Shown piece after piece: positions 1 through 10,371 of a stretch of 64,000 nucleotides of DNA. Within the stretch, counting starts at the first letter, position 1. Every line of letters starts with the position of its first letter. The stretch is from Iodobacter fluviatilis (GTDB lineage Bacteria > Pseudomonadota > Gammaproteobacteria > Burkholderiales > Chitinibacteraceae). The position numbers and the translations under genes are program-made. The notes beneath the pieces were generated by a model. The model saw only the letters and a program-made list of their open reading frames with translations, was not told where the DNA came from and did no database searches. The DNA lies in the NCBI RefSeq assembly GCF_004194535.1, contig NZ_CP025781.1, positions 4,278,001-4,342,000 of the forward strand. Direction: 5' to 3'.

Positions 1-1
1 C

Positions 2-442
2 TATCAATTCTCAAAAGAAATGCTAGGAAAAGTGAGTTTTGTGCTTTATTCCCTTAAAACAAAACCTCTATATAAACAAGATATTATAAATGCAGCCTAT
101 CTCTCTAAATATACGATTGAAGCACCCCCAGCCAACTGGGGCTTCTCCACCAATAGTGTGATTAATTTAGAGCAATCACTTAAAAAACTAAATGCAGGCC
201 GGATTGATGCCGTGCTCTGGGCACAAGAAGAATCAGATTACATTATTAAAAAATTTAAGCTCAACCAAATACACCGCGCTCATTTTGATGATTACCCTGA
301 CCTACTGTTCTTCTCTTGTAATCAGCGTGGTGATTTTGTAAACACGGCTCTTAGTAAAGCAATATCAGCAGCCCGTGCCAGCGGAGAGTTACAAAAAGCC
401 TATATAAAAGTGCATAAGCCCTATCAAGACTGGCAACCCTAA
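2..442 (+). CDS. Partial periplasmic solute-binding-like protein (C-terminal part)
   Basis: The reading frame is open from the left edge, so the 5' end lies outside the window; the first internal ATG at 20 is probably not the true start. The visible 147 residues resemble the C-terminal lobe of a family 3 (amino-acid type) periplasmic solute-binding protein: alternating beta/alpha with a motif of the type LNAGRIDAVLWAQ followed by a segment ending in a C-terminal helix with basic residues. Such proteins bind a small polar ligand in the periplasm, either for an ABC importer or as free-standing sensors. No transporter gene follows; a perfect hairpin terminator comes next. A related protein (with its own signal peptide) lies at 30452-31225. 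Family assignment is by pattern only; ligand unknown. Confidence 0.55.
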   Translation, partial: YQFSKEMLGKVSFVLYSLKTKPLYKQDIINAAYLSKYTIEAPPANWGFSTNSVINLEQSLKKLNAGRIDAVLWAQEESDYIIKKFKLNQIHRAHFDDYPDLLFFSCNQRGDFVNTALSKAISAARASGELQKAYIKVHKPYQDWQP

Positions 443-539
443 GCCATCATTGCTTAGGTATCTCACTTTGCCAGTTCTCATCGTAAGTTTACCCCTCACT
501 ACTCTTCATGCTTGCAAGTGTGTTAATTACTATGCCAAT

Positions 540-570
540 AAAACTAAAGGCCGCTATGGCCTTTAGTTTT
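540..570. terminator. Bidirectional intrinsic terminator
   Basis: A perfect 13-bp inverted repeat (AAAACTAAAGGCC / GGCCTTTAGTTTT) with a 5-nt loop lies between two convergent genes. The A-rich left and T-rich right flanks make it usable on both strands. Confidence 0.85.
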
Positions 571-582
571 ATCTTAAAAGGG

Positions 583-1899
583 TTAATTCACCGGTAAATT
601 TACAAAATATTGCTTAGCAAAATCGCTGGTAAATTGGCCTAATAAGAGATGGGTATGCGTGGTGGGATGCATATTATCCCAAAATACATATTCATCTGGA
701 TTAGTGCACTCTAGACGCAGTTTTTGTGTCTGTAGATACACCGTGCTCGCCGCAGAGTTAATATTTAAGCACGCTTGCGTCGTGTTTTTTACATTGTATT
801 TACTAGGGTGATCTAATAAATCAGCGAACATGGCATTAGTATCAAAAAGTTGGATATTTAAACGCGCCCCATGCTTATCACGTAGTGCTTTTAATAAAAT
901 AGTGAGCCGCTGATTATACTCAATCACTTGTGCCGCTACATTATCCGCATCATTGCGCAATTTAAATATTGGCGCCCGCGAAACATTAGGTAAATTAAGC
1001 AGCAAGATATTGCTAGCACCCGCTGCAATCAGCGTATCTAAAGCCGTAGTTTGTGCCGTAATCAATTGATCTACACTGCGGCCATAACTTATTAAGTCAT
1101 TCCCACCAATCAGCATGGTAAATAAAGTACTTTCGGGGTGATACGCCGGTGCTTGCGACGTATACTCCTTCCAAGACTGTACCTGCTGAATAAGCCCGGG
1201 TACCACTAAGTGCGTATCCGCTGCTGAGCCCCCAATCGCCCAGTTATAGAGAGGTAATTTCAGATTTTCAGCGAAGTATTCCACCCAAACTTTGTCATTG
1301 CTAAAGCTGCCAATAAACCACGTTTTTGAATTAGGCAATTTCCAAAAGGAGGCGTTATACATATTTTGTGTATCAGAGAGACTATCGCCAAAGGCAATCA
1401 CCTTGTTAATAGCATGACTTTGTGTCGCCTGATCATTCGTCCATACCGTGGAATCAAAAGATAAGGCATTATTAGCAGCGGCCACCAGTGCCACCGGCGT
1501 TTTTATGCCCTTCTGACTTAATGTTTGCCTGCACACGCTACTGAGGGTTTCTTGGGCTACTTCGCTATAGAACATATTCTTCCACTGAAATAAGCCATCC
1601 GCCCACCAATTGCCATATAGCTTGTAATACGCGCCGCTACTTGGGTCTGTCGCCCAAGCGTAAGTTGTGGCAGGTTGGCTTAGCTCATCCTTTTTACGAT
1701 AATAACAACGCAAATAGGTGTACGTGTAGCCCCCTAAGCGTGCAGACCTAGCGACTTTGGGCGCATTAAACAATTCTTCGGCACTCAGTGGTTTTTCCGC
1801 GGATAACACGCTCCCCAATTGCACATCAGGGCTTACATTTTCATTGGCAAAAACTGCGGCAGTAGCGATCAGCAAGCTGATAAGGATTAAATGTCGCAT
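583..1899 (-). CDS. Secreted GDSL phospholipase / thermolabile haemolysin-like
   Basis: A 438-residue protein with an N-terminal signal peptide (hydrophobic residues 4-18, cleavage after VFA). Residues about 55-130 carry the aromatic- and Cys-containing N-terminal domain seen in Vibrio thermolabile haemolysin (YTYLRCYYR, then a W-rich stretch). The SGNH hydrolase core follows: block I FGDSLSD with nucleophile Ser173, block II Gly in AIGGSAADTH, block III GGND with Asn267, and block V DNMH with Asp408 and His411. The family hydrolyses phospholipids (phospholipase A2/lysophospholipase or acyltransferase activity) after secretion, and members act as haemolysins. The gene is monocistronic, followed by a strong terminator. 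All catalytic blocks are present, so it should be active. Whether it acts as haemolysin, GCAT-type acyltransferase or plain lipase cannot be told from sequence. Confidence 0.85.
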   Translation of the reverse strand: MRHLILISLLIATAAVFANENVSPDVQLGSVLSAEKPLSAEELFNAPKVARSARLGGYTYTYLRCYYRKKDELSQPATTYAWATDPSSGAYYKLYGNWWADGLFQWKNMFYSEVAQETLSSVCRQTLSQKGIKTPVALVAAANNALSFDSTVWTNDQATQSHAINKVIAFGDSLSDTQNMYNASFWKLPNSKTWFIGSFSNDKVWVEYFAENLKLPLYNWAIGGSAADTHLVVPGLIQQVQSWKEYTSQAPAYHPESTLFTMLIGGNDLISYGRSVDQLITAQTTALDTLIAAGASNILLLNLPNVSRAPIFKLRNDADNVAAQVIEYNQRLTILLKALRDKHGARLNIQLFDTNAMFADLLDHPSKYNVKNTTQACLNINSAASTVYLQTQKLRLECTNPDEYVFWDNMHPTTHTHLLLGQFTSDFAKQYFVNLPVN

Positions 1900-1988
1900 A
1901 AATGTTTATCCGCCTAAAACATTATCATTCTCTTATACTACGACAATGCCAAAGTGCCACCTATACCTTGAAACACCCATACACAGGC

Positions 1989-2027
1989 AAAAAAAAAGGC
2001 GAAAAAACATACCGTTTTTCACCTTTT
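1989..2027 (-). terminator. Intrinsic terminator of the ast operon
   Basis: On the minus strand a stem AAAGGTGAAAAAC / GTTTTTTCGCCTTT (imperfect) is followed by an uninterrupted T run, directly downstream of astE. Confidence 0.75.
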
Positions 2028-2063
2028 AGAATCCCAGCCATAACATTCAGCTTTTAAACCTCA

Positions 2064-3071
2064 TTAACGTGCATAGCCTTGCGCAGGAATAATCACCAAG
2101 GCGGCCCGTTGGCCGATGCTGACATCTGGGTTGGGGAAAATTAATCTTGCATCTACCTCATTCACAATATACTGAATACCCTCCTCTTCGGCCAAGAGCG
2201 TTCCCAGCGGCAATGGCGCAAAGTTATCCATATGCGCGTCAATACTTAGAGCAAATGCATCGCTTTGCTTGACGATCTCGCGTGAAACTTTAAAAAGGCG
2301 AATATGCGCCGGAACCACTTCGCACTCTGGCAACTCACCACTGATCATGTTTTCTAGATAACCCTGCATTTTGTTTAGATCAAGCGCCGTGTTCTGACCA
2401 AAGGGCATGGCCCTGCCTAGCTCAATTGTAAACGCAGCCGCCCCGCAATATTGGCTGGAAAAGAAAGAGAATGTTGTGGAGGTGGTGGATTGCATTAGCA
2501 CCGCATCTACCCCAGCCGCCGCGAGGCGCGCCACTTGCAAGGGTTCAAAATTTCGTCCATGCGGTGGCAAGGGGTAGATAGCAAATTTTTCAATTAAAGA
2601 ACCATGAATTGCCGTGTGTAAATCGTAATGCAACCGTGGTTTTCCATCTTGAATCGAGCGAGAAAAAAACCGCATCAGCTGCATTTCTAGCATGGCAGCA
2701 CGGCGTGCCTCTTGGCCATCTTCTACCTCAGGCATGCGACAGAACAAACGGTTCATATCCTGCTCAATGCAGCGTATCCCTTGGCGCATTGCCTCCACAT
2801 TGCCAAATATACAGAGCACACGGGCGCGCACGCGCAGCTCCCCATTTAGAATTTGGCTTACTAAGTGATCTAACAGCTCGATAGGCGCAGTTTCATTGCC
2901 GTGTATCCCACAGCTGAGTACCACGTCTAATTGACGATCTCTAGGATCTTTAGGCTCAAAGCGAATAATGCCTTCATCCATGACTTGTACATGGGTGCCA
3001 TTTGGTAGGCAATAAGGCAAGGCAATCGCGGTTTTTCCTGCTAAGGTTTGTGCTAAAAAAGAAGGATTCAT
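2064..3071 (-). CDS. astE: Succinylglutamate desuccinylase AstE
   Basis: AstE hydrolyses N-succinylglutamate to succinate and glutamate, the last step of the arginine succinyltransferase (AST) pathway. The 335-residue protein has the usual family length and the M14-like zinc site: His57 and Glu60 in CGIHGNE, His152 in DLHTAIHG, and the catalytic Glu217 in FTIELGRAMPFG. It is the last gene of the operon and is separated from astB by 164 bp, more than the other junctions, so it may have an additional promoter there. A terminator follows. The assignment is secure from motif and neighbourhood; it resembles aspartoacylase only at fold level. Confidence 0.95.
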   Translation of the reverse strand: MNPSFLAQTLAGKTAIALPYCLPNGTHVQVMDEGIIRFEPKDPRDRQLDVVLSCGIHGNETAPIELLDHLVSQILNGELRVRARVLCIFGNVEAMRQGIRCIEQDMNRLFCRMPEVEDGQEARRAAMLEMQLMRFFSRSIQDGKPRLHYDLHTAIHGSLIEKFAIYPLPPHGRNFEPLQVARLAAAGVDAVLMQSTTSTTFSFFSSQYCGAAAFTIELGRAMPFGQNTALDLNKMQGYLENMISGELPECEVVPAHIRLFKVSREIVKQSDAFALSIDAHMDNFAPLPLGTLLAEEEGIQYIVNEVDARLIFPNPDVSIGQRAALVIIPAQGYAR

Positions 3072-3235
3072 TTTGGGTCTATGTCTTGGGTAACTGAAGG
3101 AAGTCTAGGCCCTGTTGGTGTTTTTTTCACACTAGATAAGCAGCAATCGTCTTGTACACTTCGGCAACCACAACCAATGCAAGAAATTAGTAAGTATCTT
3201 CATTGTATTGCGTCATTGAACTTCAGTGATATTGA

Positions 3236-4573
3236 TCAAGTTAACTGACAAGGATAAATCGAGCCCAGATGTAAAATTTGTGTTAATTCATCTAAAGCGG
3301 TGCGCACTTCGGTCATCAAATGAGGATCGGCTAAATCCGCCTCGGTCAGACGATCACGGTAATGTTGATCCACCCAGCTATTAAGGCGAGTAAATAAGCT
3401 ATCGTTCATCCAAATATGTGGGTTTACCACCGCTAACTCTTGCTCTTGCAAAGCTACGCGTAAACGTAAGCAAGCTGGGCCGCCGCCATTTTGCATACTT
3501 TGTTTTAAATCGAACACCATCAGCTCGGCAATCGGCCCATTACTGGCCAGCATTCCTTGTAAGTATTCCCAAACCGCAGGCGTGGCTCGGCATTCATCTG
3601 GCACGACTAAATTTTGTCGGCCATCGGCACGCGCCAACAATTGGCTATTAAAGAGATAGGACTTCACCGCGTCCGCTATGCCCACTTGGGCTAGCGGCAC
3701 TTCAACCACTTGTAAGCCGCCACCAAGCTTGGCGTCTAGCTCGGCATACACCGCGGCTTGGCGCAAAAAAGCGGCTTCGTGGCTAAACAAGACATTTTGA
3801 TTGCCCACTGAAATGACGTCATTGTGAAATACCCCCGCATCGATCACGGCGGGGTTTTGCTGTGCAAAGACCAGCTTGTCAGCACTTAAGCCATGCAAAC
3901 GGGCTATCGCCTCGCCCGCTTCGCGCGTTTGCCGCGCGGGGAATTTTTGCGGCTCAACGCCCCCGCCCCAGTGCTGGCGGCCATATACAAAGAATTCCAC
4001 CCCAGCCTTGCCATAATCATGGCAAAAGCGGGTGTGATTGGCTGCACCTTCATCGCCAAACACCGCCTGCATAGGCAGGGCATCATGATGGGCAAACACC
4101 GCCTCATTATTAAACATCGCCTTAAGCGAGCGCGTAGTTTGCCCGTGCTCAATAGCGCGGTGAAATTTATTTTGTAGATTTGCCGCCGTAAAGTGCACAC
4201 GGCCATCACCAGTATCGGCCGAAGGGCTTACCGTTGCGGCATTGGCGGTCCACATACTGGATGCAGATGACACATTGGCCAGTAATCCTGGCGACGTTTT
4301 AGCAACTGCAGCTAATACTGCGGCATCATCCCCAGCAAAACCCAGCTCACGCAGTAAGCCAATCGCAGGGCGTTCTTGCGGTACAAATACGCCCTGCTTA
4401 TAGCCCATATCCGCCAGTGCTTTCATTTTAGCCAAGCCTTGCTTGGCTGCTTCACGCGGATTAGCAGCTTTATTGGCATTGGATGTAGAAGCCACATTGC
4501 CAAAAGAATGACCGCCGTAATGGTGGGTTGGGCCAACTAAACCGTCAAAATTCGCTTCAAAACTCGTCGACAT
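3236..4573 (-). CDS. astB: N-succinylarginine dihydrolase AstB
   Basis: AstB converts N2-succinylarginine to N2-succinylornithine with release of two ammonia and CO2. The 445-residue protein begins with the family signature around [14 protein letters not shown] and carries the C-terminal block [11 protein letters not shown] with the likely catalytic Cys368. The length matches the family. The start lies 4 bp downstream of the astD stop, implying translational coupling in the operon astA-astD-astB-astE. The aminotransferase astC is absent here and is presumably supplied from elsewhere (for example by an ArgD-type enzyme). Confidence 0.96.
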   Translation of the reverse strand: MSTSFEANFDGLVGPTHHYGGHSFGNVASTSNANKAANPREAAKQGLAKMKALADMGYKQGVFVPQERPAIGLLRELGFAGDDAAVLAAVAKTSPGLLANVSSASSMWTANAATVSPSADTGDGRVHFTAANLQNKFHRAIEHGQTTRSLKAMFNNEAVFAHHDALPMQAVFGDEGAANHTRFCHDYGKAGVEFFVYGRQHWGGGVEPQKFPARQTREAGEAIARLHGLSADKLVFAQQNPAVIDAGVFHNDVISVGNQNVLFSHEAAFLRQAAVYAELDAKLGGGLQVVEVPLAQVGIADAVKSYLFNSQLLARADGRQNLVVPDECRATPAVWEYLQGMLASNGPIAELMVFDLKQSMQNGGGPACLRLRVALQEQELAVVNPHIWMNDSLFTRLNSWVDQHYRDRLTEADLADPHLMTEVRTALDELTQILHLGSIYPCQLT

Positions 4574-4577
4574 TTAT

Positions 4578-6047
<1,470 letters not shown>

Positions 6048-7070
6048 CTACTCCTTAGCAGAAAGCGGTACGGCGCGTACGCTATCTCCATTGGCAATGC
6101 CCAGTTGATCTAAGATGGCTTGGCTTAATTGCAAGCCGTGCTTAGATGGACATGCCATAGCAATAACACAGCGAAACCCCTGCAATTGACGATTAGAAAC
6201 CAAGTACGGTAGGCCATTAACGGCCACATCAGCTAACTCTGCTGCATAACAATGACTAGCACGCACCGCGCGAATTTGATTCAAATCACACTCCAACGTT
6301 GGGCCAGCATCAAAAATATCCACATACCCTTGGTAGCGAAACCCTTCTGCCTCTAGCATGGCGCGCGCTGGGCGGGTTGCGCTATGCACTTCTGCGATCG
6401 AGGCTTGCGCTTCATCTGATAAAAAGCAGGTGTAAATTGGGTGCTGTGGCATGAGCTCTGCAATAAAGGATTTACTGCCCACATAGGATAAGAAATCCGC
6501 GCGGGCAAAATCCATGCGAAAGAAATGCCGGCCTAAGCTTTCCCAGAATGGCGAGCAACCTGACTCATCGGAAATCCCACGCATTTCAGCAATAATGCGC
6601 TGCGAGAACCGCTCAGTGTGCTCCGCCATAAATAAGAAACGTGCCTTAGATAGCAAACTGCCATTACCGTCTTTACGATAGCTAGGCAGCAAAAACAATG
6701 AGCACAGCTCGCTTGAGCCGGTCATATCGCTATTTAAAAACAAGGTGGCGAGCTGTTTATAAATACCCAGCTCCCTGGAGGCATGCACATTAAGGCCAAC
6801 GCGGTAGTTGTACCAAGTTTCATGCATGCCAACAGCCGCTTCAATAGCAGACGTACCCACTATTTTGCCACTGACTTCATCTTCAAGCACAAACACATAA
6901 CTGGCGTCTGCAACATCTGGGGCCTCTGCATTTAAAGAGGTTTCGCTAGCCAAAATACGGGTAGACAAACGCTCAGGATTGGCCTGTAAGGTGGTTACCC
7001 CTACTCCTGCGTCTTTGGCTAAATTCAATAGCGCGGGTAAATCTCCAGCCTCAATTGGACGGATCAACAT
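6048..7070 (-). CDS. astA: Arginine N-succinyltransferase AstA
   Basis: AstA transfers succinyl from succinyl-CoA to arginine and commits it to catabolism. The 340-residue protein has the family N-terminus MLIRPIEAGDLPALLNLA, the block ETWYNYRVGLNVHAS, and the C-terminal FDAGPTLECD and NGDSVRAVPL segments. There is a single astA, unlike pseudomonads with the aruF/aruG pair. It is the first gene of the minus-strand ast operon; a candidate sigma-54 promoter lies about 135 bp upstream. The start ATG is the first in the open frame. Confidence 0.95.
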   Translation of the reverse strand: MLIRPIEAGDLPALLNLAKDAGVGVTTLQANPERLSTRILASETSLNAEAPDVADASYVFVLEDEVSGKIVGTSAIEAAVGMHETWYNYRVGLNVHASRELGIYKQLATLFLNSDMTGSSELCSLFLLPSYRKDGNGSLLSKARFLFMAEHTERFSQRIIAEMRGISDESGCSPFWESLGRHFFRMDFARADFLSYVGSKSFIAELMPQHPIYTCFLSDEAQASIAEVHSATRPARAMLEAEGFRYQGYVDIFDAGPTLECDLNQIRAVRASHCYAAELADVAVNGLPYLVSNRQLQGFRCVIAMACPSKHGLQLSQAILDQLGIANGDSVRAVPLSAKE

Positions 7071-7203
7071 ACATAAAACTCCTATAAACCCAGACCTGAT
7101 GCGAACACAAACTCAGGCGCTGCAGGTATTTATTTCATTTCTGAGGAAAGGACTGTCTACCACCGAAATCCAGCCAATGTAGAGGTGGAGTAAACCGCTG
7201 AGG

Positions 7204-7219
7204 GCAAAGGCAAGCCCAG
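7204..7219 (-). promoter_or_regulatory. astAp: Candidate sigma-54 promoter of the ast operon
   Basis: Read on the minus strand: CTGGGCTTGCCTTTGC. The invariant GG and GC are exactly 10 nt apart and the -12 side (TTTGC) is good, but the -24 side (TGGGCT versus TGGCAC) is weak. It lies about 120 bp before astA after allowing for initiation 12 nt downstream. E. coli ast is sigma-54/NtrC dependent, which makes this plausible but unproven. Confidence 0.35.
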
Positions 7220-7641
7220 CGTAAACACACGCCATTTACCCGCTATAACAGAAAGGACGCTGATACCAACAGAGCCTAGCAAAGCCCACCCTGCATTACA
7301 TCGGGACAAGTCCCAACTGATGCCTATCCTTCAGCAAATAGTGGGCAGTGCAGCATATTGCTTTCAAGTTTGCTTAAAATTGACTATGAATAACTCATGG
7401 CGTAACTGACACAAAACATAAAAAAGCCAGCCATTCGCTCAGCAGAGCGGCGAATTATCGACAAAAATGTGCATGGCTGCACGTATTTAAAGCACGATGC
7501 ATATGCATGCTTAGGGGGCATTGAGGACGGGCAAACCAATAAAACACTTTAAAAACCGAGCCTTAGGCAATGTTTAATACAAGAAGTAAACTCCCCCTTC
7601 TGGGTGGGTTTTAAACCCCAATCCCTAAGCAGAATGCCCCT
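7220..7641. other. Intergenic region between the divergent ast and chemosensory operons
   Basis: No convincing coding sequence. It holds a 12-bp palindrome ATGCATATGCAT near 7499, an imperfect hairpin near 7435-7462 (ATTCGCTC...GCGAAT), and a G/C-run hairpin near 7585-7612 just before the STAS gene. I could not identify a clear sigma-70 or sigma-28 promoter for the chemosensory operon. Confidence 0.5.
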
Positions 7642-7959
7642 ATGCCAATTACACATACTAGAAACAACCAGCTTTGCTCAATTGCGATTAGTGGAGAAAT
7701 GTCGATTTACACTGCAAAGCTCACGCAAACGACCCTGCTTGAGCTGCTACACACCGAAGACCAAATTCATATTGATCTATCTGAGGTCAGTGATATCGAT
7801 AGCACAGGAATCCAACTTTTATTGAGTCTTAAAAACTTTGCAAACGCGCAAAATATTCCCTTGCAGTTTCACGGGCACAGCCAATGCGTATTAGATGTAA
7901 TCGATCTTTACAATATTGCTGCCGAGCTAGGGGATCCTTTAGTGTTGACCCAACGCTAA
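7642..7959 (+). CDS. STAS-domain protein (anti-anti-sigma-like)
   Basis: A 105-residue single-domain STAS protein. The beta-alpha core shows the signature VSDIDSTGIQLLLSLKN (residues about 49-65), where the serine is the position phosphorylated in SpoIIAA-like antagonists. Such small STAS proteins often head betaproteobacterial chemosensory clusters, and cheA follows here after a repeat. In the cell it would bind a cytoplasmic partner (switch kinase or chemosensory protein) depending on its phosphorylation state. The Shine-Dalgarno at the ATG is poor. No partner kinase of the anti-sigma type is present in the window. Confidence 0.8.
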   Translation: MPITHTRNNQLCSIAISGEMSIYTAKLTQTTLLELLHTEDQIHIDLSEVSDIDSTGIQLLLSLKNFANAQNIPLQFHGHSQCVLDVIDLYNIAAELGDPLVLTQR

Positions 7960-7984
7960 AGACGTAGATTTTCGTAGAGCACGC

Positions 7985-8152
7985 CTAGCAGCCTGTCAGA
8001 CTTAAGCGATCGTAGCGAGGGAAAGACCGGTTTGAGACAGATTTCGCGGGTTTTTGAGGCGAATAGCTGGCTATTCAACGAGAAAATGCGTGAAGTATGG
8101 CCAAATACGGCTTTTCCGTAGTAGATCAGTCTTAAGTCCGGCAGGCTGCTAG
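7985..8152. repeat. MITE-like repeat, family 1, copy 1 (168 bp)
   Basis: Bounded by CTAGCAGCCTGTCAGAC at the left and its near-inverse GTCCGGCAGGCTGCTAG at the right, with TTAAG just inside each end. It is nearly identical to the copies at 20631-20798 and 43580-43746. An internal hairpin GAATAGC-TG-GCTATTC is conserved. There is no coding capacity. It separates the STAS gene from cheA, the place where a cheY often stands in related clusters. Confidence 0.9.
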
Positions 8153-8171
8153 GCTCTATAAGGAGTAAAAA

Positions 8172-8426
8172 ATGGACCTAGACTCCGCTAGAGGTGCGCT
8201 CATCGAAGAGGCACGAGATTTACTGATGTCGATGGAATCAGCGTTGCTGATTATCGAAGCGGGAAGTGTAAGCCAAGATGAAGTTGCGTCTCTATTTAGG
8301 GCAGCCCATACCATTAAAGGATCCGCAGGGCTATTTGCTTTAGATTTGATTGTTGATTTCACCCACAGCATGGAAAGTCTGCTGGATTTGGTGAGAAATG
8401 AAGAAGTCAATATCGATGCCCTATGA
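8172..8426 (+). CDS. cheA: CheA N-terminal Hpt (P1) segment, split by a frameshift
   Basis: 84 residues forming only the histidine phosphotransfer domain of CheA. The phospho-acceptor His46 sits in FRAAHTIKGSAG. A good Shine-Dalgarno (AAGGAG at 8160-8165) precedes the ATG. The frame ends in TGA within an ATGA overlap with the next frame, which continues exactly where a normal CheA would run on after P1. Restoring one C in the CCC at 8418-8420 (giving GATGCCCCTATG) would fuse both frames through [12 protein letters not shown]. This is therefore either a sequencing artefact, a recent mutation, or a genuinely split kinase with P1 made in trans. P1 fragments can work in trans with the P3-P5 core in other bacteria. 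Confidence 0.8.
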   Translation: MDLDSARGALIEEARDLLMSMESALLIIEAGSVSQDEVASLFRAAHTIKGSAGLFALDLIVDFTHSMESLLDLVRNEEVNIDAL

Positions 8427-10354
8427 TTACATTATTACTAGAATGCAAAGACTATCTCAGCTTATTAATTAATGCAGTAGAAAACAAAAAAGAACATATT
8501 GACCCAGATTCAAAAAAGCGTAAGACACTCTTAACCCATCTCGCGCATTATCTTAATAAATCTAGCAGTTTACAAATCCTAGAAGTAAAAAATCCAATAG
8601 AAAAAGATCAGCAAACCAGTAGAGACGATGCACACTGGCATATCTCATTACGGTTTGCTAAGCATATTTTACTAGATGGCCTAGATCCTCTTGCTTTTAT
8701 CACCTACCTAGCCACATTAGGTAGAATTAGTTATATCCACTCGATCACTGACAAAGTGCCTCCACTGCCAGAAATAAATGCCGAGCACTGCTATCTTGGA
8801 TTTGAAATTGATTTAGAATCAAGTGCAGACAAGCAAACCATTGAAAATACTTTTGATTTTATTAGAAAAGATAGCACCATACGTATTATTGCACCTCATT
8901 CACAGATACAAGATTACATTGATTTAATCCATTCTCTACCCGAACCGCCAGAATTGCTTGGTGAGATTCTTATCAAGGGAAAATCCATCACACCTTTAGA
9001 ATTAGAAGAAATTTTACACATCCAAAAACACACGCCAGATCGTCCTTTAGGTAACATTTTCATTGAAGAGAATATAGTCGCTGCGCCTATTGTGGAGGCC
9101 GCACTAATCAAGCAAAAACAAAGTGCAGATAAAAACAAACAAGAATTAAAATTTATAAAAGTTGAAGCAGGAAAACTTGATTTACTTATTAATTTAGTGG
9201 GGGAATTGGTGATTGCTGGTGCGGCAGCCAATTTAATTTCAAAGAAAAACAAAGACCCTAGCATGTTAGAGGCCTGCTCCAATCTTTCTGATTTGGTGGA
9301 AAAGATTAGAGATGGCGCGCTTAATTTAAGAATGGTACAAATTAAAGAAGTTTTCGATCGTTTCCCAAGAGTAATTAGAGATGCATCTAAAGACTTAGAA
9401 AAACTAATTGAGCTTAAATTAGTCGGCACAGAAACTGAGCTTGATAAAAGCATGATAGAAAAACTAAATGACCCATTAATGCATATTGTCCGAAATGCCA
9501 TTGATCATGGCATTGAGTTGCCAGATATACGTATCGCCAAAGGCAAGCCTGCTCAAGGCGAATTAACGCTCAGTGCTTTCCATGAATCAGGTAGCGTGGT
9601 CATCGAAATAAGTGATGATGGTTATGGACTAAATAAAGAAAAAATATTAAAAAAAGCCATAGCAAAAAATTTAATCAGCAAAGATGCAATGTTAAATGAG
9701 TATGAAATATATCAGCTGATCTTTGAGCCTGGTTTTTCGACAGCAGAAAAAGTAACCCACCTTTCTGGTCGAGGGGTAGGTATGGATGTTGTAAAACGCA
9801 ATATTGAACAATTACGTGGTGAAGTAGAGGTTTTATCCGAAGAAGGCACCGGCAGTATTTTTAGAATTCGTTTACCACTCACCATGGCAATTATTGATGG
9901 CTTTCAAGTGCAAGTGGCAAATTCTACGTTTATCATTCCGCTGGATTTAGTTTTAGAGTGCGCGGATCTGATGCCAGAGAGCGAGCAGCACAATTTTGTA
10001 AATTTACGTGGCAAAGTACTACCTTATATTCGCCTACGTGAATTATTTGATTTACCTAACAATACGGCCACTCGAGAAAGTATTGTGATTGTGCAATATG
10101 GGCAAAATCGTGCGGGCTTAGTAGTAGACAAGTTAATTGGCGAATTTCAAGCCGTTATCAAACCATTAGGTTTGTTATTTAGAGACGTAAAGGGCATCAG
10201 CGGGTCGACCATATTAGGAACAGGCCAAGTTGCTTTAATTTTAGATATTGCCCAATTAGTGCAGTTTGCACACAGAAAATCACATGTAGAACAAACCAGC
10301 CAAACTCGTCAATTAAATACTAAAACGTCTTTATCCCTTATTAACAACAAATAA
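8423..10354 (+). CDS. cheA: CheA histidine kinase core (P2-like, P3, P4, P5)
   Basis: 643 residues lacking the Hpt domain, which lies in the preceding overlapping frame. In order: a poorly conserved linker/P2-like region (residues 1-230), dimerisation P3 from about 245, the HATPase P4 with N-box around residue 350 ([11 protein letters not shown]), G1 DDGYGLN near 398 and G2 GRGVGMDVV near 449, then the CheW-like P5 domain from about 494 to the end. It autophosphorylates CheA-P1 in a receptor array and feeds response regulators such as the adjacent CheB. Stop codon 6-18 bp before the MCP gene, so one operon. All ATP-binding boxes are intact; only the junction with P1 is abnormal. Confidence 0.88.
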   Translation: MITLLLECKDYLSLLINAVENKKEHIDPDSKKRKTLLTHLAHYLNKSSSLQILEVKNPIEKDQQTSRDDAHWHISLRFAKHILLDGLDPLAFITYLATLGRISYIHSITDKVPPLPEINAEHCYLGFEIDLESSADKQTIENTFDFIRKDSTIRIIAPHSQIQDYIDLIHSLPEPPELLGEILIKGKSITPLELEEILHIQKHTPDRPLGNIFIEENIVAAPIVEAALIKQKQSADKNKQELKFIKVEAGKLDLLINLVGELVIAGAAANLISKKNKDPSMLEACSNLSDLVEKIRDGALNLRMVQIKEVFDRFPRVIRDASKDLEKLIELKLVGTETELDKSMIEKLNDPLMHIVRNAIDHGIELPDIRIAKGKPAQGELTLSAFHESGSVVIEISDDGYGLNKEKILKKAIAKNLISKDAMLNEYEIYQLIFEPGFSTAEKVTHLSGRGVGMDVVKRNIEQLRGEVEVLSEEGTGSIFRIRLPLTMAIIDGFQVQVANSTFIIPLDLVLECADLMPESEQHNFVNLRGKVLPYIRLRELFDLPNNTATRESIVIVQYGQNRAGLVVDKLIGEFQAVIKPLGLLFRDVKGISGSTILGTGQVALILDIAQLVQFAHRKSHVEQTSQTRQLNTKTSLSLINNK

Positions 10355-10371
10355 AGCACATGGAGAATCCA

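Noticed and set aside
7384-7401. TGAATAACTCA resembling half of an ArgR box upstream of ast
   Set aside because: The match is partial and about 310 bp from astA; too weak to call.
7497-7511. The palindrome ATGCATATGCAT as an operator
   Set aside because: Simple alternating sequence that is likely by chance; no second copy near a promoter.
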